From Sphaerolaimus hirsutus (lineage: Eukaryota > Nematoda > Chromadorea > Monhysterida > Sphaerolaimidae): a DNA stretch of 64,000 nucleotides. Below, one piece after another: positions 63,101 through 64,000 of the stretch. A program made the translations under genes and the position numbers. The stretch is from assembly GCA_964036195.1 (NCBI GenBank), contig OZ038451.1, positions 31,699,927-31,763,926 of the forward strand, in the 5' to 3' direction. The notes beneath the pieces were generated by a model. It searched no databases. It worked only from the letters and a program-made list of their open reading frames with translations, and was not told the origin of the DNA. The stretch's first letter is position 1. Every line of letters starts with the position of its first letter.

Positions 63101-64000
63101 TCTATCAAAATCTACAAACGTTTTGGTGTGTTTGCCATAGCCACTTTATACCTAAGAAACAAAAGTGTGAATAAATGTCAATTCTGGTCGATTGAATCAC
63201 AATTCACGCCTTAACCATTATTGGGAAAGGTGGTAGACATGCACCATTGTGTAGCTGAGATTGTGCTCTATCAAAATCTACAAACGTTTTGGTGTGTTTG
63301 CCATAGCCACTTTATACCTAAGAAACAAAAATGTGAATAAATGTCAATTCTGGCCGATTGAATCACGATTCATGCCTTAACCATTATTGGGGAATGGTGG
63401 TAGACATGCACTGTTGCGTAGCTGAGATTGCGCTCTATCACAATCTACAAATGTTTTGGTGTGTTTGCCATAGCCACTTTATACCTAAGAAACAAAGGTG
63501 TGAATAAATGTCAATTCTGGTTGATTGAATCACAATTCACGCCTTAACCATTATTGGGAAAGGTGGTAGACATGCACCGTTGTGTAGCTGAGATTGTGCT
63601 CTATCAAAATCTACAAACGTTTTGGTGTGTTTGCCATAGCCACTTTATACCTAAGAAACAAAAACGTGAATAAATGTCAAATCTGGCCGATTGAACCACG
63701 ATTCACGCCTTAACCATTTGTGGGAAAGGTGGTAGACATGCACCGTTGTGTAGCTGAAATTGTGCTCTATCAAAATCTACAAACGTTTTGGTGTGTTTGC
63801 CATAGCCACTTTATACCTAAGAAACAAAAATGTGAATAAATGTCAATTCTGGCCGATTGAATCACGATTCATGCCTTAACCATTATTGGGGAATGGTGGT
63901 AGACATGCACTGTTGCGTAGCTGAGATTGCGCTCTATCACAATCTACAAATGTTTTGGTGTGTTTGCCATAGCCACTTTATACCTAAGAAACAAAGGTGT
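39188..64000. repeat. 166-167-bp satellite array, right segment (runs off the window)
   Basis: About 149 further monomers of the same satellite and orientation. Local blocks are duplicated: a GAGTTTGTGCTTTATCAC variant at 39,817 recurs at 41,482 (10 monomers); ATTATGGCCGTTTGAATC at 43,236 recurs at 44,401 (7 monomers); GTCCAATTTGGCC at 45,228 recurs at 48,054 (17 monomers); GTGAAAAAGTGTC near 61,175 recurs 5 and 7 monomers later. No gene, LTR or other insertion is seen in it. ORFs of 67-90 codons here are by-products of the repeat. Confidence 0.95.

Noticed and set aside
19487..64000. CRISPR-like or gene-family tandem array
   Set aside because: There are no unique spacers between constant repeats; the whole 166-167 bp unit is repeated. 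This is satellite DNA in a eukaryote.

Overview
The window is animal nuclear DNA. The evidence is split genes with GT-AG introns of about 44-90 nt, AATAAA poly(A) signals, a BEL/Pao-type LTR retrotransposon (a superfamily known only from animals) and a very long satellite array of about 166-167 bp monomers. The species cannot be named from the sequence.

Layout. (1) 1-16,997 is gene-rich and compact. Four plus-strand genes lie head to tail: the 3' exon of an Arg/Lys-rich protein (102-479), a split gene resembling the second capsid-type protein of Polinton/Maverick elements (647-3228), a small unrecognised ORF (3341-3901), and a split gene resembling the F54H12.2-like, probable major capsid protein of Polintons (4117-5942). 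An AATAAA follows each. They look like a capsid gene block of a Polinton-like virus/transposon that now carries introns. No polymerase, integrase, ATPase or protease of such an element is visible here. Two unrecognised minus-strand split genes follow (10,765-6898 and 12,293-11,042). A plus-strand gene for a coiled-coil, single-pass membrane protein with tandemly duplicated exons spans 13,866-16,997. For most of these genes I assembled exon models whose phases agree across all junctions.

(2) 17,040-19,480 is a repeat-rich transition: a 71/89 bp minisatellite, a short 18 bp repeat, and a foldback element. Two other long inverted repeats (12,438-12,859, itself made of nested hairpins, and 13,529-13,661) lie between genes.

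(3) About 19,487 to the window end is the satellite, at least 34 kb, with higher-order blocks. It is interrupted by one BEL/Pao provirus (29,039-39,182) with 1,321 bp LTRs about 1% different, a 5 bp target duplication, a PBS resembling the 3' end of tRNA-Ser, intact-looking gag, integrase and env-like ORFs, and a deletion that has removed protease, reverse transcriptase and most of RNase H.

The most interesting items are the intron-bearing Polinton-type capsid cluster, a roughly 220 bp insert in the capsid gene bounded by direct repeats and lacking a splice acceptor, three intergenic stem-loop repeats whose stems covary, the RT-less but env-bearing provirus seated inside a satellite higher-order repeat, and the exon-duplicated coiled-coil membrane gene.
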